From NCBI GenBank assembly GCA_001942185.1, contig MKJV01000123.1:62001-126000 (forward strand): a stretch of DNA of 64,000 nt. The letters are read 5' to 3'. Below are positions 17,843 to 28,084 of the stretch, in pieces; the first letter of the stretch is position 1, and every line of letters begins with the position of its first letter. The position numbers and the translations under genes were made by a program. The stretch comes from Pseudonocardia sp. CNS-004. Lineage in GTDB: Bacteria; Actinomycetota; Actinomycetes; Mycobacteriales; Pseudonocardiaceae. The notes under the pieces were generated by a model. The model was not told the DNA's origin and did no database searches. It worked only from the letters and a program-made list of their open reading frames with translations.

Positions 17843-19335
17843 CGCTGTCCCACTCCACGTCCCGGCGGCGCCGGACCCGGCCACCCGGCGTGGCTGGACC
17901 GTCCTGGTCGTCACGACGTTCGGCAGCCTGCTGATCTTCCTGAACAGCACGGCCACGAACGTCGCGCTTCCCGCCATCTCGGCGGACCTGTCGATCGCGG
18001 CGGCGACGGCGGACTGGATCCTGCTGTCGTTCATGCTCACCCTGTCGATGTCCGTGCTGATCGTGTCGCGGATCTCGGACATGGTCGGACGGCGCCGGAT
18101 CTACCTCGCGGGGCTCGCGGTCCTCGTGGTGTCCAGCGTCGGCGCCGCGTTCGCCGGCGGGCCGGCCCTGCTCGCCGCACTCCGCGGGGTGCAGGGCGTG
18201 GCCGCCGCGATCATCATCACCGGTGCCACCGCGGTGATCTCGGACGTCTTCCCGGCGCACCGGCTGGCGGGCGCGCTGAGCATCAACATCATGATGGCGT
18301 CGGTGGCCGGGATGCTCGGGCACTGGTCGGGGCGCTGCTGCTGGAGCCTTCGGCTGGCGGTCGCTGTTCCTGGTCAACGTGCCGTTCGGGTTGGTCGCGC
18401 TGGTGCTCGCGGCCACGGTGCTCCCGCACGACCGGCGTGGGCCCGCCGCGGGGGAGTCGCTGGACGTGCCCGGGGCCATCCTGTCGGCCGTCGGGCTCGC
18501 GTGCCTGCTGCTCGCGGTGAACCGCTCGTCCGCCTGGGGCGTCAGCGACCCGCGGGTGCTCGGGCTCGCCGCCGCGGCGGTGGCGGTGCTGGGCGCGTTC
18601 GTGATCGTGGAGCGCCGGGCAGCCCGGCCGCTGGTCGACCTCGACCTGGTGGCCGACCGGAACCGGGCGCTGGCCTACGCCACCGCGTTCCTGATGGCCC
18701 TGCCGCAGGCCGCTTCGCTGGTCCTCGTGGTGCTCTACCAACAGACCGTGCTCGGCGCCCCGAGCATCGAGGCGGGTGTCGCCGCGACGGTGGCCGCTGC
18801 CGCGCTCGTCGTCACCTCGCCGGTCGCGGGCGTCCTCGCCCGATTCCTGACCCCCCGCTCGGTCTCCTCGGCGGGCTGCGGGCTCGCCGCGGTGGGCTAC
18901 CTGCTGCTCGGCCTGTCCATGACCGGCACGGGCGCCGGCCCGCTGTTCCACCTCGGTCTCGTGCTCGTCGGGGCGGGCAACGGGATCTTCATGGCGCCCA
19001 ACACGGCGTCGATCGTGCGCGGTCTGCCGGTGGACCGGCGCGGGATCGCCAACGGCATCCGCTCCCTGATGTTCAACAGCGCCCAGACCCTCGGCGCCGC
19101 AGCGGCCCTGCTGCTCGCCGCCGCCGGGCTGTCCGGAGCGGGGATCGGCGGCTACGACGGAGTCGCCGCCGATCCCGCCGGCGCCCTCTGGGGCTTCCAC
19201 GTGGCCGCCGCCGTGCTCGTCGGCTGCGCGCTCGCCGCGACCGTGACGTCGCTGCGGCGATCCGGCGCATGGCTCGTCACACCCACCCCCGCAGCACCGG
19301 CGACGTCGCCCGCACCGAGAGGAGAGGACCTTTGA
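17839..19335 (+). CDS. DHA2-type MFS transporter (three frameshifts)
   Basis: With one base restored near 17880 and two between 18320 and 18350, this encodes about 499 residues with 14 TM segments, the DHA2 drug:H+ antiporter pattern. NSTATNVALPAIS marks TM1, DMVGRRRIYLAG is motif A, and FLVNVPFGL is the motif-C region. It sits between the importer ATPases and permeases, an unusual place for an exporter. It could remove a toxic oxidation product. It is paralogous to the MFS gene at 23027. Confidence 0.75.
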
Positions 19336-20375
19336 CCCCCTTCCTGGCCCGGCACCGTTGGTGGCTCACCCGCACGCTGGCGCTGCCGCTGCACATCGCG
19401 GTCTTCGCGAGCGCGGCGTTCTTCCTCGTCCGGCTCGTGCCCGGGGACCCGGTCATGGCCCGGGTGGACGCCAGTGGCGGCTTCACCCCGGAGGACTACG
19501 CCCGAGCGGCCGAGCAGATGGGACTGGCCGGCTCGACCTGGGAGCAGTTCGGCCGGTTCTGGTCCGAGCTGATCATACTCGACCTGGGCACCTCGCCCGT
19601 GACCGGCCGCCCGGTGTGGGAGGAGGTGATGTCGCGGCTGCCGTCCACGATCGAGCTCGTCACGGTCGGGCTGTTCGGGGCGGTGGTGCTGGCGCTGCTC
19701 CTCGCGCTGATCACGCTCAGCACGCGCAGCCAGCGGCTGCACGCGGTGCTGCGGGGCTACGGCAAGCTCGCCGGCTCGGTGCCGGACTTCGCCGTGGCGA
19801 TCCTCGGCCTGGTGCTGTTCTTCGTGGTGCTGCAGGTGATCCCCGCCCCGCTCGGCCGCGTCGACCCGCGGATGGCACTGCCGGACGTCACCGGCTTCCC
19901 GTTGCTGGACAGCGTGATCACCGGCCGGTGGGAGGTGTTCCGGGCCATCGTGGCGCGCTACGTGCTGCCACTCTCGGTGCTGGTCCTGGTGCACACCCCG
20001 AGCCTGTGGCGGCAGCTGAGCCTCGGCCTGTCCGAGCAGGTCGCGGCGCCACCCACGCTGTTCAAGGTCGCGTCCGGTGCCACCCGGCTCTCGGTGTACC
20101 TGTCCGTGCTGCGCCGGGCCAGCGCGTCGTCGGTGGTGATGCTCGGCGCGATGTTCGGCGGCCTCATCGGCGGCGTCGTCGTGATCGAGGAGCTCTTCGG
20201 CTTCGGCGGCGTCGGACAGTTCGCGATCACGTCGGTGGAGCAGCTCGACTTCGTGGGCCTGCAGGGCTTCCTGGTCGTGGTCGCCGGGCTGTGCCTGCTG
20301 GTCTTCTTCCTCGTCGACCTCGTGAACATGATCCTCGACCCCCGACGCCGCCCGGGCGTCCGAGTGGACGGCTGA
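19332..20375 (+). CDS. ABC transporter permease, DppB-like
   Basis: This is a 347-residue inner-membrane permease of the DppB/OppB family. The N-terminal TM is followed by LVRLVPGDPVMARV and a periplasmic loop, and the EAA-like region is VASGATRLSVYLSVLRRA with GGVVVIEELFGFGGVGQ after it. I chose TTG 19332, which overlaps the previous stop (TTGA) and has GAGAGGA upstream. The gene is intact and translationally coupled. Confidence 0.85.
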   Translation: MTPFLARHRWWLTRTLALPLHIAVFASAAFFLVRLVPGDPVMARVDASGGFTPEDYARAAEQMGLAGSTWEQFGRFWSELIILDLGTSPVTGRPVWEEVMSRLPSTIELVTVGLFGAVVLALLLALITLSTRSQRLHAVLRGYGKLAGSVPDFAVAILGLVLFFVVLQVIPAPLGRVDPRMALPDVTGFPLLDSVITGRWEVFRAIVARYVLPLSVLVLVHTPSLWRQLSLGLSEQVAAPPTLFKVASGATRLSVYLSVLRRASASSVVMLGAMFGGLIGGVVVIEELFGFGGVGQFAITSVEQLDFVGLQGFLVVVAGLCLLVFFLVDLVNMILDPRRRPGVRVDG

Positions 20376-20380
20376 TCGCC

Positions 20381-21259
20381 ATGTCCGAAGTCCTCGTCGC
20401 GGTTCCGATCCCCTCCGCCATGACCCCGCGCCGGGGCGCGTCGGCATGGCGCACCTGGCTGCCCGCACTGCCGTTCGCGGTGCTCGTGCTGCTCACGATC
20501 GTCGCCCGCTGGGTGGTCCCGTTCGACCCGGAGACGGTCGTCGCGCCCGCCAACCTCGCCCCGGACGGCATCCACCCGTTCGGCACCGACTCGACCGGCA
20601 TGGACGTGTTCTCCCGGACGATCGCCGCCACCCGGATCAACCTCGTGATGGCCGTGCTGGTCACGATGATGGCCACTGCCATCGGCCTGGTGCTCGGTCT
20701 CGTGCTGGGCATGAACGAGGCGGCCGGCGGTGTCCGCGGGCTGTTCGGCCGCGGCATGACCCGGTTCACCGACCTGACCGACGCCGTCCCGCCACTGATC
20801 GTCGGCGTCGTCGCGGTCGGGCTGTTCGGGCCGTCGCTGGTCAGCCTCAGTGTTGCCCTCGCGTTGATCCTGATGCCCAACCAGGTGCGGCTCACCCGCG
20901 CCGAGGTGCTGAAGGTCCGCGGAGATGCCTACGTCGACGCCGCACGGATGGCGGGCCTCTTCCCGTGGCAGGTCATGGTCCGCCACGTCCTGCCGAACTC
21001 GGCGCGACCCGCGATCGAGAACAGTTCCAACATCTTCGGCGTCTCGATCATCGTCTCCGCGTCGCTCGGCTTCCTGGGTGTCGGCCTGAACCCGCCGACG
21101 CCGGAATGGGGCGTGATGATCTCCAGCGGCATCTCCGACGTCATGCTCGGCGGCTGGTGGACCACGCTCTTCCCAGCGCTCGCGCTCTGCGTCGCCGTGT
21201 CGTCCGCCGCGCTGCTCACCGGTGTCATCACCCGCCTGACCCGCGCCCCGGGCCACTGA
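20381..21259 (+). CDS. ABC transporter permease, DppC-like
   Basis: This 292-residue DppC/OppC-type permease has the family's N-terminal segment HPFGTDSTGMDVFSRTIAATR. Its EAA loop is YVDAARMAGLFPWQVMVRHV, followed by LGFLGVGLNPPTPEWGVM near the C-terminus. It starts at ATG 20381, five bases after the partner permease stop. The DppBC pair is complete. Confidence 0.88.
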   Translation: MSEVLVAVPIPSAMTPRRGASAWRTWLPALPFAVLVLLTIVARWVVPFDPETVVAPANLAPDGIHPFGTDSTGMDVFSRTIAATRINLVMAVLVTMMATAIGLVLGLVLGMNEAAGGVRGLFGRGMTRFTDLTDAVPPLIVGVVAVGLFGPSLVSLSVALALILMPNQVRLTRAEVLKVRGDAYVDAARMAGLFPWQVMVRHVLPNSARPAIENSSNIFGVSIIVSASLGFLGVGLNPPTPEWGVMISSGISDVMLGGWWTTLFPALALCVAVSSAALLTGVITRLTRAPGH

Positions 21260-21292
21260 TCCCTCCGCTGCGCCACCCCCTAGGAGATCCCC

Positions 21293-22974
21293 GTGACCCA
21301 ACCCGACTCCCCGAAGAACTCGGCATTCGGCCGCCGCCGCTTCATCACCGGCGGCCTGTCCGGCCTCGGCCTGCTCGCCCTCGCCGCGTGCGGCGGCGGT
21401 GGCGGGAGCGCCGCGGGCGGCGGCGGGGGCGGCAACCGCTCGCTCGTCGTCGCCGTGCCTGCCCTGGCACCGACGCTGGACGGCGTCGTCGGCGGCGGGG
21501 GCCTGACCCTGGAGGCGTTCGAGATGAACGCCAACCTCCAGGCAGGCCTCGTCCGCAACCCCTACATCGCCGGCACGACGCCGAACACCGTGGTGCAGGA
21601 CTTCAACACCTACGCCGGCTACCTCGCCGAGTCCTACGACGTCTCACCGGACGGTCTGACCTACACCTTCCACCTGCGCCCCGGGCTGATGAGCCCGCTG
21701 GGCAACGCCATCACCGCGGACGACGTGCTGTGGTCCTTCGAGCGCAAGTGGAACACCCCCACCTACTCGAGCACGGTCTGGCAGGGCGGGTTCGCAGGCC
21801 CGCAGGCGATCAGCAAGGTCGACGACCGGACCGTCGCGTTCGCCCTGACCAACGCCGGCTTCGGCCTCACCTTCCTCGGGCTGCTCGCGAACCTGCAGGG
21901 CCACATCTACGACTCGACGGCCCTCAGGCAGCACGCCACCTCGGCGGACCCCTACGCCCTGGAGTGGGCGAAGGCCAACGGCGGCTGGGGTCTCGGCCCC
22001 TACCACGTCACCGCACAGACCCCCGACCAGGAGATGGTGCTGACCGCCAATCCGAACTACGCCTACGGCGCCCCGGCGATCGGCCAGGTCACGCTGCGCG
22101 TGGTCGGCGACGCCGCACCCGGGCCTCGCTGGTGGCCAGCGGGGACGTGGACATCGCCGAGGGCACGCGGCCCACCGACCAGGCCCGGCTGGCGGGGAAC
22201 AACGCCGTCGTCGTGCCCGAGGCGGACCCCATCGAGTACGTCGACCTGACCCTCGTGACCAACAAGGCGCCGTTCGACGACGAGCGCGTCCGCCGGGCGA
22301 TGGCACTCGCCGTCCCGTACGACCAGATCATGGAGCAGATCTACGCGGGCCGGGCGGTCCCGATGGTCGGCAACATCAACCCGAACACCCGCAACTACGA
22401 CGTCTCGCAGCTGCCGACGCCGTCGTCCGACCCCACCCGGGCACGGGCCCTGCTGGCCGAGGCGGGCCATGACCGGATCGCCTACACGCTCTCGGTGTCC
22501 ACTGCCACCCAGGACCTCGTCGACGCCAGCGTGCTGATCCAGTCCTACGCCCGCGAGGCCGGTTTCGACATCACCATCGACCAGCGGACGGCCGCGGACT
22601 TCTCGACCGTCCGCAACGGGGCGACCGGGCAGGCGATCATCTACCGCAACCGGTCCCAGGTCCAGACGCCGACCTACTCCTGCACGATCTTCTGGAAGCC
22701 CAACGACGACGCGTCCAACCCCTCCCGCTGGGAGGACGCCTCCGCGGCGCGCTTCTGGGAGGTCGTGAACCAAGCCCAGGCCATCGCCGACCCGCTCAGC
22801 CCCGAGGCGGGCGCACTCTGGGTGCAGGCCCAGCAGATCCTGGCGGACTCGTCGCCGGAGATCTTCGTCTGCTCCATCCAGCCGTCCCAGATCTTCCGCA
22901 CCGACGTCGGCGGCTTCACCTACCGGTCGGAGAACGCGATCGACTTCGGCAACACCACCTTCCTCGACGCCTGA
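21293..22974 (+). CDS. ABC transporter substrate-binding lipoprotein, SBP family 5 (one frameshift)
   Basis: This is the extracellular binding protein of the importer, about 560 residues after one base missing near 22115 is restored. The N-terminus has a twin-arginine-like RRRF motif, a hydrophobic stretch and a lipobox LAAC. A Gly-rich linker follows, so it is probably a Tat-exported lipoprotein. Family-5 landmarks include LAESYDVSPDGLTYTFHLRP, ITADDVLWSFERKW and RRAMALAVPYDQIM. GTG 21293 has a TAGGAGA site. The DppA-like fold binds peptides, Ni chelates and other small organic ligands, so the true ligand is open. Confidence 0.85.
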
Positions 22975-23026
22975 TCCCGGACCGGGTCGCGGCAGTGCCG
23001 GCGCGTCCCGTTCCCCTACCAGGGAA

Positions 23027-24522
23027 GTGACGAACACGCCCCCCGACGCCCGGCGGCGGCCTCGACCGCACCGACCGGTACCCCATCCGCCCCCACCCCC
23101 TACGCCGTCCTCGCCGTCACCAGCCTCGCGCTGGCCCTGGTGCTGATCAACGGCACATCGATCAACGTCGCGTTGCCGGAGCTCTCGCGCGACTTCGACG
23201 CCCCCGCCGGCCTGGCCGACTGGTTCCTGCTGGCGTTCCTGCTCGCGAACACCGCGTCCATCCTCGTGTTCGGCCGCATCTCCGATCTCGTGGGCAGACG
23301 CCGGATCTACCTCGCGGGAATGACGGCCTTCATGGTCCTGAGTGTGCTGGCGACCGTCGCGCCGGACGCCGGCACGTTCATCGCGGTGCGTGCGCTGCAG
23401 GGTGTGTCCGCCGCGACCATCGTCGCGAACACCGCGGCACTGGTCACCGACGCCTTTCCCGAGCACCGGCTCGCCTACGGACTCAGCCTCAACCTCACCG
23501 CCGCCTCCGTGGCGAACACCGCGGGTCCCGCGATCGGAGGACTGCTCGTGTCGGCCGCCGGTTGGCAAGCGGTGTTCCTGGTCAACGTGCCGTTCGGGCT
23601 CGCGGCTCTGCTGCTCGGGCTGCGTGTGCTCCCCGCGCCGCGCCCGCGGACGGGGCCGCGCGAGACCTTCGACGCCACGGGCGCGACGCTGTCGGCGGCC
23701 GCTCTCGCAGCACTGCTGTACGGCGTGAACCGGGTGTCGACGGCAGGTCCGGCGGACCTCGGCGGGTGGGTGCTGCTCACCGCAGGTGTCCTGCTGTTCG
23801 TCACCTTCGGGCTGCTCGAGCGGAAGCTGGAGCACCCGCTCGTCGACCTCGCGCTGATCCGCGACAAGGGGCGGGCGTGCGCCTACGGGGCCGCGTTCTT
23901 CCAGTCCTTCGGCCGGGCGGGCGTAACCGTGCTCGTGGTGCTCCAGCAGCAGATCGTGGCCGGCCGCTCCGCAGCCGAGGCCGGAGTGACCGGAATGGTC
24001 ATGGCGCTGGCGATGGTGATCGCGACGCCCGTGTCGGGTCGGCTCGCTGCGGTCCTCACCGCACGAACCCTGACCGCGATCGGCGGAATGCTGTCCGTGG
24101 TGGGGCTGGTGGGTCTCGCTCTGTCGCCCGGCACGGCCCCACTCCCGCTGACGATGGCCTGGCTGGTGCTGGTCGGGGCCGGCATCGGCACCTTCACCAC
24201 GCCCAACACGGCCGCGATCATGCGCGGTGTCCCCGCCGCCCGGCGCACGGTGGCGAACGCGGTGCGGTCGATGCTCTACAACAGCGCCGCGGGGCTGGGG
24301 ACGAGCGTCGCGCTGCTGGTGGTGTCGGCCTCCGGCATCGCAGGCTACGACGTGCAGGATGCCGGCTCGGCCGTCCGGGCGGCGTTCACCGTCGCGCTGC
24401 TGGTCTGCGCGGCCGCCGAGGCCGTCGCCTTCGGGTTCGGGGTGGCGCGAGGTGGCCCGTGGCGGGTGCGGCCCTCTGCCCGGCAGCGACCGCTGTCCGG
24501 GGTCGGGGGAGCGGCGGCATGA
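23027..24522 (+). CDS. DHA2-type MFS transporter (one frameshift)
   Basis: This is a 14-TM transporter of about 498 residues. TM1 is NGTSINVALPELS, motif A is DLVGRRRIYLAGM, and FLVNVPFGLAALLLG corresponds to the matching segment of the transporter at 17839. The start I favour is GTG 23027 with AGGGA upstream. It requires one base to be restored in the C-run near 23040; otherwise an internal GTG at 23140 would start within TM1. It is the second exporter-like gene of this cluster. Confidence 0.78.
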
Positions 24523-25539
24523 GCGATCCGGTCGGGATGACGGAGGACTGTGAGATGGGCCTGGGTGCCGTGCTGGTGACCGACGAACTGCAGCTGCGGG
24601 CGCTGGGCGCGCCTCCTGCGGGCTGGCGGCACGCCCTGTGGGAGGAGTTGGAGGCCGGCGCGGTGCCGGATGCGGACGTCCGGTTCGTGGCGATCGACCG
24701 ACGAGGAGGGGCCGCCCGTCGCCATCGGATGCGGGCGCTTCCCGGAGTGGAGCGCGTGCAGGTGCTCAGCGTGGGTTACGACTACGTGGCCGAATACGTG
24801 CCCGCGGGTGCGCGCGTGCACAACGCCGCGTCCGTGATCGCCGAGACGACCGCCGAGCAGGGGCTGCTCGGGATCCTTGCGGCACTCCGCAGGCTGCCCG
24901 ACTACGTGCGCGCCCAGGACCGCGGCGACTGGGTCGCCGTGAACGACCCGACGAGCGCGATCCCGGCGTCGGCTTTGGAGAGTCTCGTGGACGCGACGGT
25001 GGTGCAGCTCGGGCACGGAGTGGTGGGGAAGGCATTGGCCCGCAGGCTGGAGGCCTGCGGAGCGACGTCGTGCCGTTCGCCCGCACCGCGCGGGTCGAGG
25101 CCGGGCGCCAGGTCCGTTCCCTGGACGAGTTGGACGGTTGGTTGCCGCGAGCGGACGTCGTGGCCTCGGCGCTGCCTCTCGGCCCGCAGACGCGCCGGAT
25201 CGTCGACGCCGCTTTCCTGGCGCGGCTGCGCGACGGCGCCCTGTTCGGCAACGTCGGGCGGGGCGCCACCGTCGACACGGGCGCCTCACAGCAGAGCTCG
25301 CGACCGGGCGTATCCGGGCGAGCCTGGACGTCGTCGATCCCGAGCCGCTCCCGGCCGACCACCCGCTCTGGCGGATGCCGAACGTGCTCCTCACCCCGCA
25401 CATGGCCGGCGACGCCCGGGCCACGGCGCGCGATCTCGCGGCGCTGATCGCGGCTCAGGTCGAGGCGTACCGGACAGGGCACCCGTTGATCGACGACGTG
25501 ACGGACCACCTGCTGCGCCGGGCTGAACCCGTGTCCTGA
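24519..25539 (+). CDS. D-2-hydroxyacid dehydrogenase family protein (two frameshifts)
   Basis: This NAD-dependent dehydrogenase of about 340 residues has the nucleotide loop VVQLGHGVVGKALARRL, NVGRGATVDT with the expected Gly-Arg-Gly, DPEPLPADHPL with the catalytic Glu, and LLTPHMAG with the catalytic His. One base is missing near 25062 and one near 25280. ATG 24519 overlaps the MFS stop (ATGA). It could reduce or oxidise a 2-oxo/2-hydroxy acid released by monooxygenase cleavage, for example glyoxylate from an N-carboxymethyl group. That role is inferred from the NTA/EDTA monooxygenase parallel. Confidence 0.75.
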
Positions 25540-25787
25540 CGCGAGCCGGACGTCGTCGCTCCGGCGCGGCGGGCGAGCCCGGCCCGGTACCCGTCCCCCC
25601 ACCGTCGGCGGCGGGGACGACGCCGCCCGAAGCCGTGGCGTATTGCCCCCGTTCTTCGAGGTCGGCGCTGGTCAACGTTCTGTTCGGAGGGTTCTCGGTA
25701 GCGCAATCCGTCGACCGTCACCCGTAACGCGCGGGCAACACTCGGCGGGTTCGGTAGACCTCACCGCGTTGTGACAGGAGGCCTTTG
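25540..25787. other. Intergenic gap inside the LLM cluster
   Basis: This 248-base gap separates the transport/dehydrogenase genes from the flavin-supply genes. It holds no convincing gene. A strong AGGAGG (25776-25781) precedes the flavin reductase start. Confidence 0.6.
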
Positions 25788-26285
25788 ATGATCGTCCCCG
25801 ATCCGACCGAATCGAGTGCGTTGCGGCGGGCCTACGGCGCCTTCCCCAGTGGGGTGACCGCGGTCTGCGCGCTGCGCGACGGCACCCCGGTGGGCATCGC
25901 CGCCAGCTCGTTCGTGTCCGTGTCGATGGACCCGCCGCTGGTGTCGGTGTGCGTGCAGCACACGTCCACGACCTGGCCGCTGCTGGCCGACCGGCCCCGG
26001 CTCGGGCTCTCGGTGCTGGGGTCGACGCATGACCGCGCCTGCCGGCAGATCGCCTCGAAGACCGGGGACCGGTTCGCGGGCATCGGCTTCACCGCCACCG
26101 AGGAGGGTGCGGTGCTGCTGCACGACGCCGCGGCGTGGCTCGACTGCTCGGTCCACGAGATCGTCGCCGCCGGCGACCACGACCTGGTGCTGCTGCGCGT
26201 CGAGGCCCTGCAGACCCACGACGACATCGCCCCGCTGGTCTTCCACGGCAGCCGCTTCCACGCGCTGTCCGCGCTGGCGGCCTGA
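25788..26285 (+). CDS. Flavin reductase family protein
   Basis: This 165-residue protein of the split-barrel flavin:NAD(P)H reductase family (HpaC/DIM6/NTAB) has the typical start [18 protein letters not shown], then [20 protein letters not shown], which lines the FMN pocket, and [10 protein letters not shown] at the end. It would supply FMNH2 to the LLM monooxygenases; the NTA monooxygenase component NtaB is a member. ATG 25788 follows AGGAGG. It overlaps the next gene by TGATG, tying it to flavin biosynthesis. Confidence 0.88.
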   Translation: MIVPDPTESSALRRAYGAFPSGVTAVCALRDGTPVGIAASSFVSVSMDPPLVSVCVQHTSTTWPLLADRPRLGLSVLGSTHDRACRQIASKTGDRFAGIGFTATEEGAVLLHDAAAWLDCSVHEIVAAGDHDLVLLRVEALQTHDDIAPLVFHGSRFHALSALAA

Positions 26286-27415
26286 TGTCCGTCCAGCCCG
26301 ACGACCTCACCCCCGTCGACCGGATCGGTCCCGCCTTGGCCGCCCTGCGCGCCGGACGCCCGGTCCTCGTCGCCGACGACGCCGGCAGGGAGAACGAGTA
26401 CGACGTGATCCTCCCGGCCGCGCTGGCGGAGCTCGGTGGACCGCCTGGGCCATCCGGCACACGTCCGGGCTGCTCTGCGCCCCGCTCACCGGCGAGCACG
26501 CCGACGCGCTCGCCCTGGACCCCATGGTCCGTGACAACCAGGACCCGCGCGGCACGGCCTACACGGTTTCGGTCGACGCGGCGCACGGCATCAGCACGGG
26601 AATCAGCGCGACGGATCGGGCTCGCACCGCCCGGACCCTCGCCGACCCGGCACCCGGCCCACCGACCTCGTCCGGCCAGGCCACCTGCTCCCGCTGCGGG
26701 CGCGCGCGGGTGGGGTGGTCACCCGGCCAGGGCACACCGAGGCCGGGGTGGATCTGTGCCGGCTGGCCGGGCTGCCCCCGGTCGCCTGATCGCCGAGCTG
26801 GTCGGTGAGGGCGCCGGCATGGCCGGCGGCGAAGACGCCGCCCTGCTCGCCGCGCGACACGACCTGCCCGTCCTCGACATCGCCGAGCTGGTGGACCACC
26901 GGCTGCGGTTCGGTGACGGGGAGCGGTGCCGGGTCACCCGGGCCGCCACCACCCGGATGCCCACCGAGCACGGCCTGTTCGACGCCGTGGGGTACCGCGA
27001 CGAGGTGACCGGCGCCGAGCACATCGCGCTCGTCGGGCGCGGGCATGCGAGCCGGCCGCTCGTGGCGGTGCACGCCGAGTGCGTGACCGGGGACGTCTTC
27101 GGCGCCTTGGGATGTGACTGCGCCCGCCGCTTCGCCGAATCCGCGACCCTGGTCACCCGCGAGGGCGGGATCCTGGTCTACCTGCGCCGCCCGCGCGCCC
27201 GGGCCGTGGGCGCGCTCGACGGGCACACCTGGACGCCGGCCGACGACGGCGCCGCAGGGCGAATCCTCGCCGATCTCGGCCACCGTGCCGTGCGGCTGCT
27301 CCCCGGCCCGTCGACGGCCGTTCGCCTCGCCCGGCCCGACCTCGCCGTCCTGCCGGTTCCCGCGCCCACCTCGGGGCCCTCGCCCCGCCCCGCCCGCCTC
27401 CTGGAGATCTCGTGA
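26285..27415 (+). CDS. RibBA-like protein, degenerate GTP cyclohydrolase II half (three frameshifts)
   Basis: Three single-base losses (near 26434, 26651 and 26788) restore about 377 residues. The N-terminal half is a 3,4-dihydroxy-2-butanone-4-phosphate synthase domain: [30 protein letters not shown] and [12 protein letters not shown] are all in place. The C-terminal half keeps the zinc ligands of GTP cyclohydrolase II ([20 protein letters not shown]). The region that should read EGRGIGL plus the following loop is replaced by [12 protein letters not shown] and is shortened by roughly 50 residues. The second activity is therefore probably lost, as in RibBX-type proteins. It likely boosts flavin supply to the reductase/monooxygenase pair. 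Confidence 0.75.
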   Translation: MSVQPDDLTPVDRIGPALAALRAGRPVLVADDAGRENEYDVILPAALAELGGPPGPSGTRPGCSAPRSPASTPTRSPWTPWSVTTRTRAARPTRFRSTRRTASARESARRIGLAPPGPSPTRHPAHRPRPARPPAPAAGARGWGGHPARAHRGRGGSVPAGRAAPGRLIAELVGEGAGMAGGEDAALLAARHDLPVLDIAELVDHRLRFGDGERCRVTRAATTRMPTEHGLFDAVGYRDEVTGAEHIALVGRGHASRPLVAVHAECVTGDVFGALGCDCARRFAESATLVTREGGILVYLRRPRARAVGALDGHTWTPADDGAAGRILADLGHRAVRLLPGPSTAVRLARPDLAVLPVPAPTSGPSPRPARLLEIS

Positions 27416-27912
27416 CCGTCACCGTCGTCGTCGGCAACCCGAAGCCGGCGTCCCGCACCCGGGCGGCAGGTGAGCTGCTGGCCGAGCGGCTCACCGGGTC
27501 CGTGCCGGACCACGTTGTCGAGCTGACCGAGCTCGGCCCCCGCCTGCTGGGATGGGGCGACGAGGCCGTCGCGTCGGCGGTGAAGACCGTGCAGGCATCC
27601 TCACTCGTCGTGTTCGCCAGCCCGACCTTCAAAGCCACCTACACCGGCCTGCTGAAGCTGTTCCTCGATCAGTTCGCGGGCGGCACCGGGCTGCAGGACG
27701 TCGTCGCCGTGCCGCTGATGCTCGGTGCCGGACCCGCGCACGCGATGGCTCCCGACCTGACGCTCAAGCCCGTCCTGGCCGAGCTCGGCGGCACCTGCGC
27801 CCTCCCCGGCCTCTACCTCCTCGACACGGGCTTCCGAGACGACCCCGCGCTCCCCGCCTATACCGAACGATGGGGCCCGGTAGCGCGCGCCCTGATGGCC
27901 CTGCGGACCTGA
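27412..27912 (+). CDS. NADPH-dependent FMN reductase, SsuE/MsuE-like
   Basis: This intact 166-residue flavodoxin-like reductase has GNPKPASRTRAAG at the N-terminus for the FMN phosphate and the family motif SPTFKATYTGLLKLFLDQF (about residues 68-86). It starts at GTG 27412 overlapping the RibBA-like stop (GTGA). It is the second, structurally unrelated FMN reductase of the cluster and ends it. Confidence 0.85.
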   Translation: MTVTVVVGNPKPASRTRAAGELLAERLTGSVPDHVVELTELGPRLLGWGDEAVASAVKTVQASSLVVFASPTFKATYTGLLKLFLDQFAGGTGLQDVVAVPLMLGAGPAHAMAPDLTLKPVLAELGGTCALPGLYLLDTGFRDDPALPAYTERWGPVARALMALRT

Positions 27913-28084
27913 CAGTTCACCCGGCGGTTCGCCCTGGTCGGAGTCTTCGAGAGCACCACGCCCCCTGAAGGCGGCTTCCTGTTCGCCCACCGCCACAACC
28001 GCTGGGTTTGCGCGCATGCGTTCGTCGCAGTGCGACGGCGCGCGACGTGAACGTGCCGTTGCGGTCCTCGCGGTCGGCCGACGC

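Noticed and set aside
22976-22986. CCCGGACCGGG after the binding-protein stop as a terminator.
   Set aside because: It is a short palindrome with a one-base loop and no T-tract; such GC palindromes are frequent by chance here.
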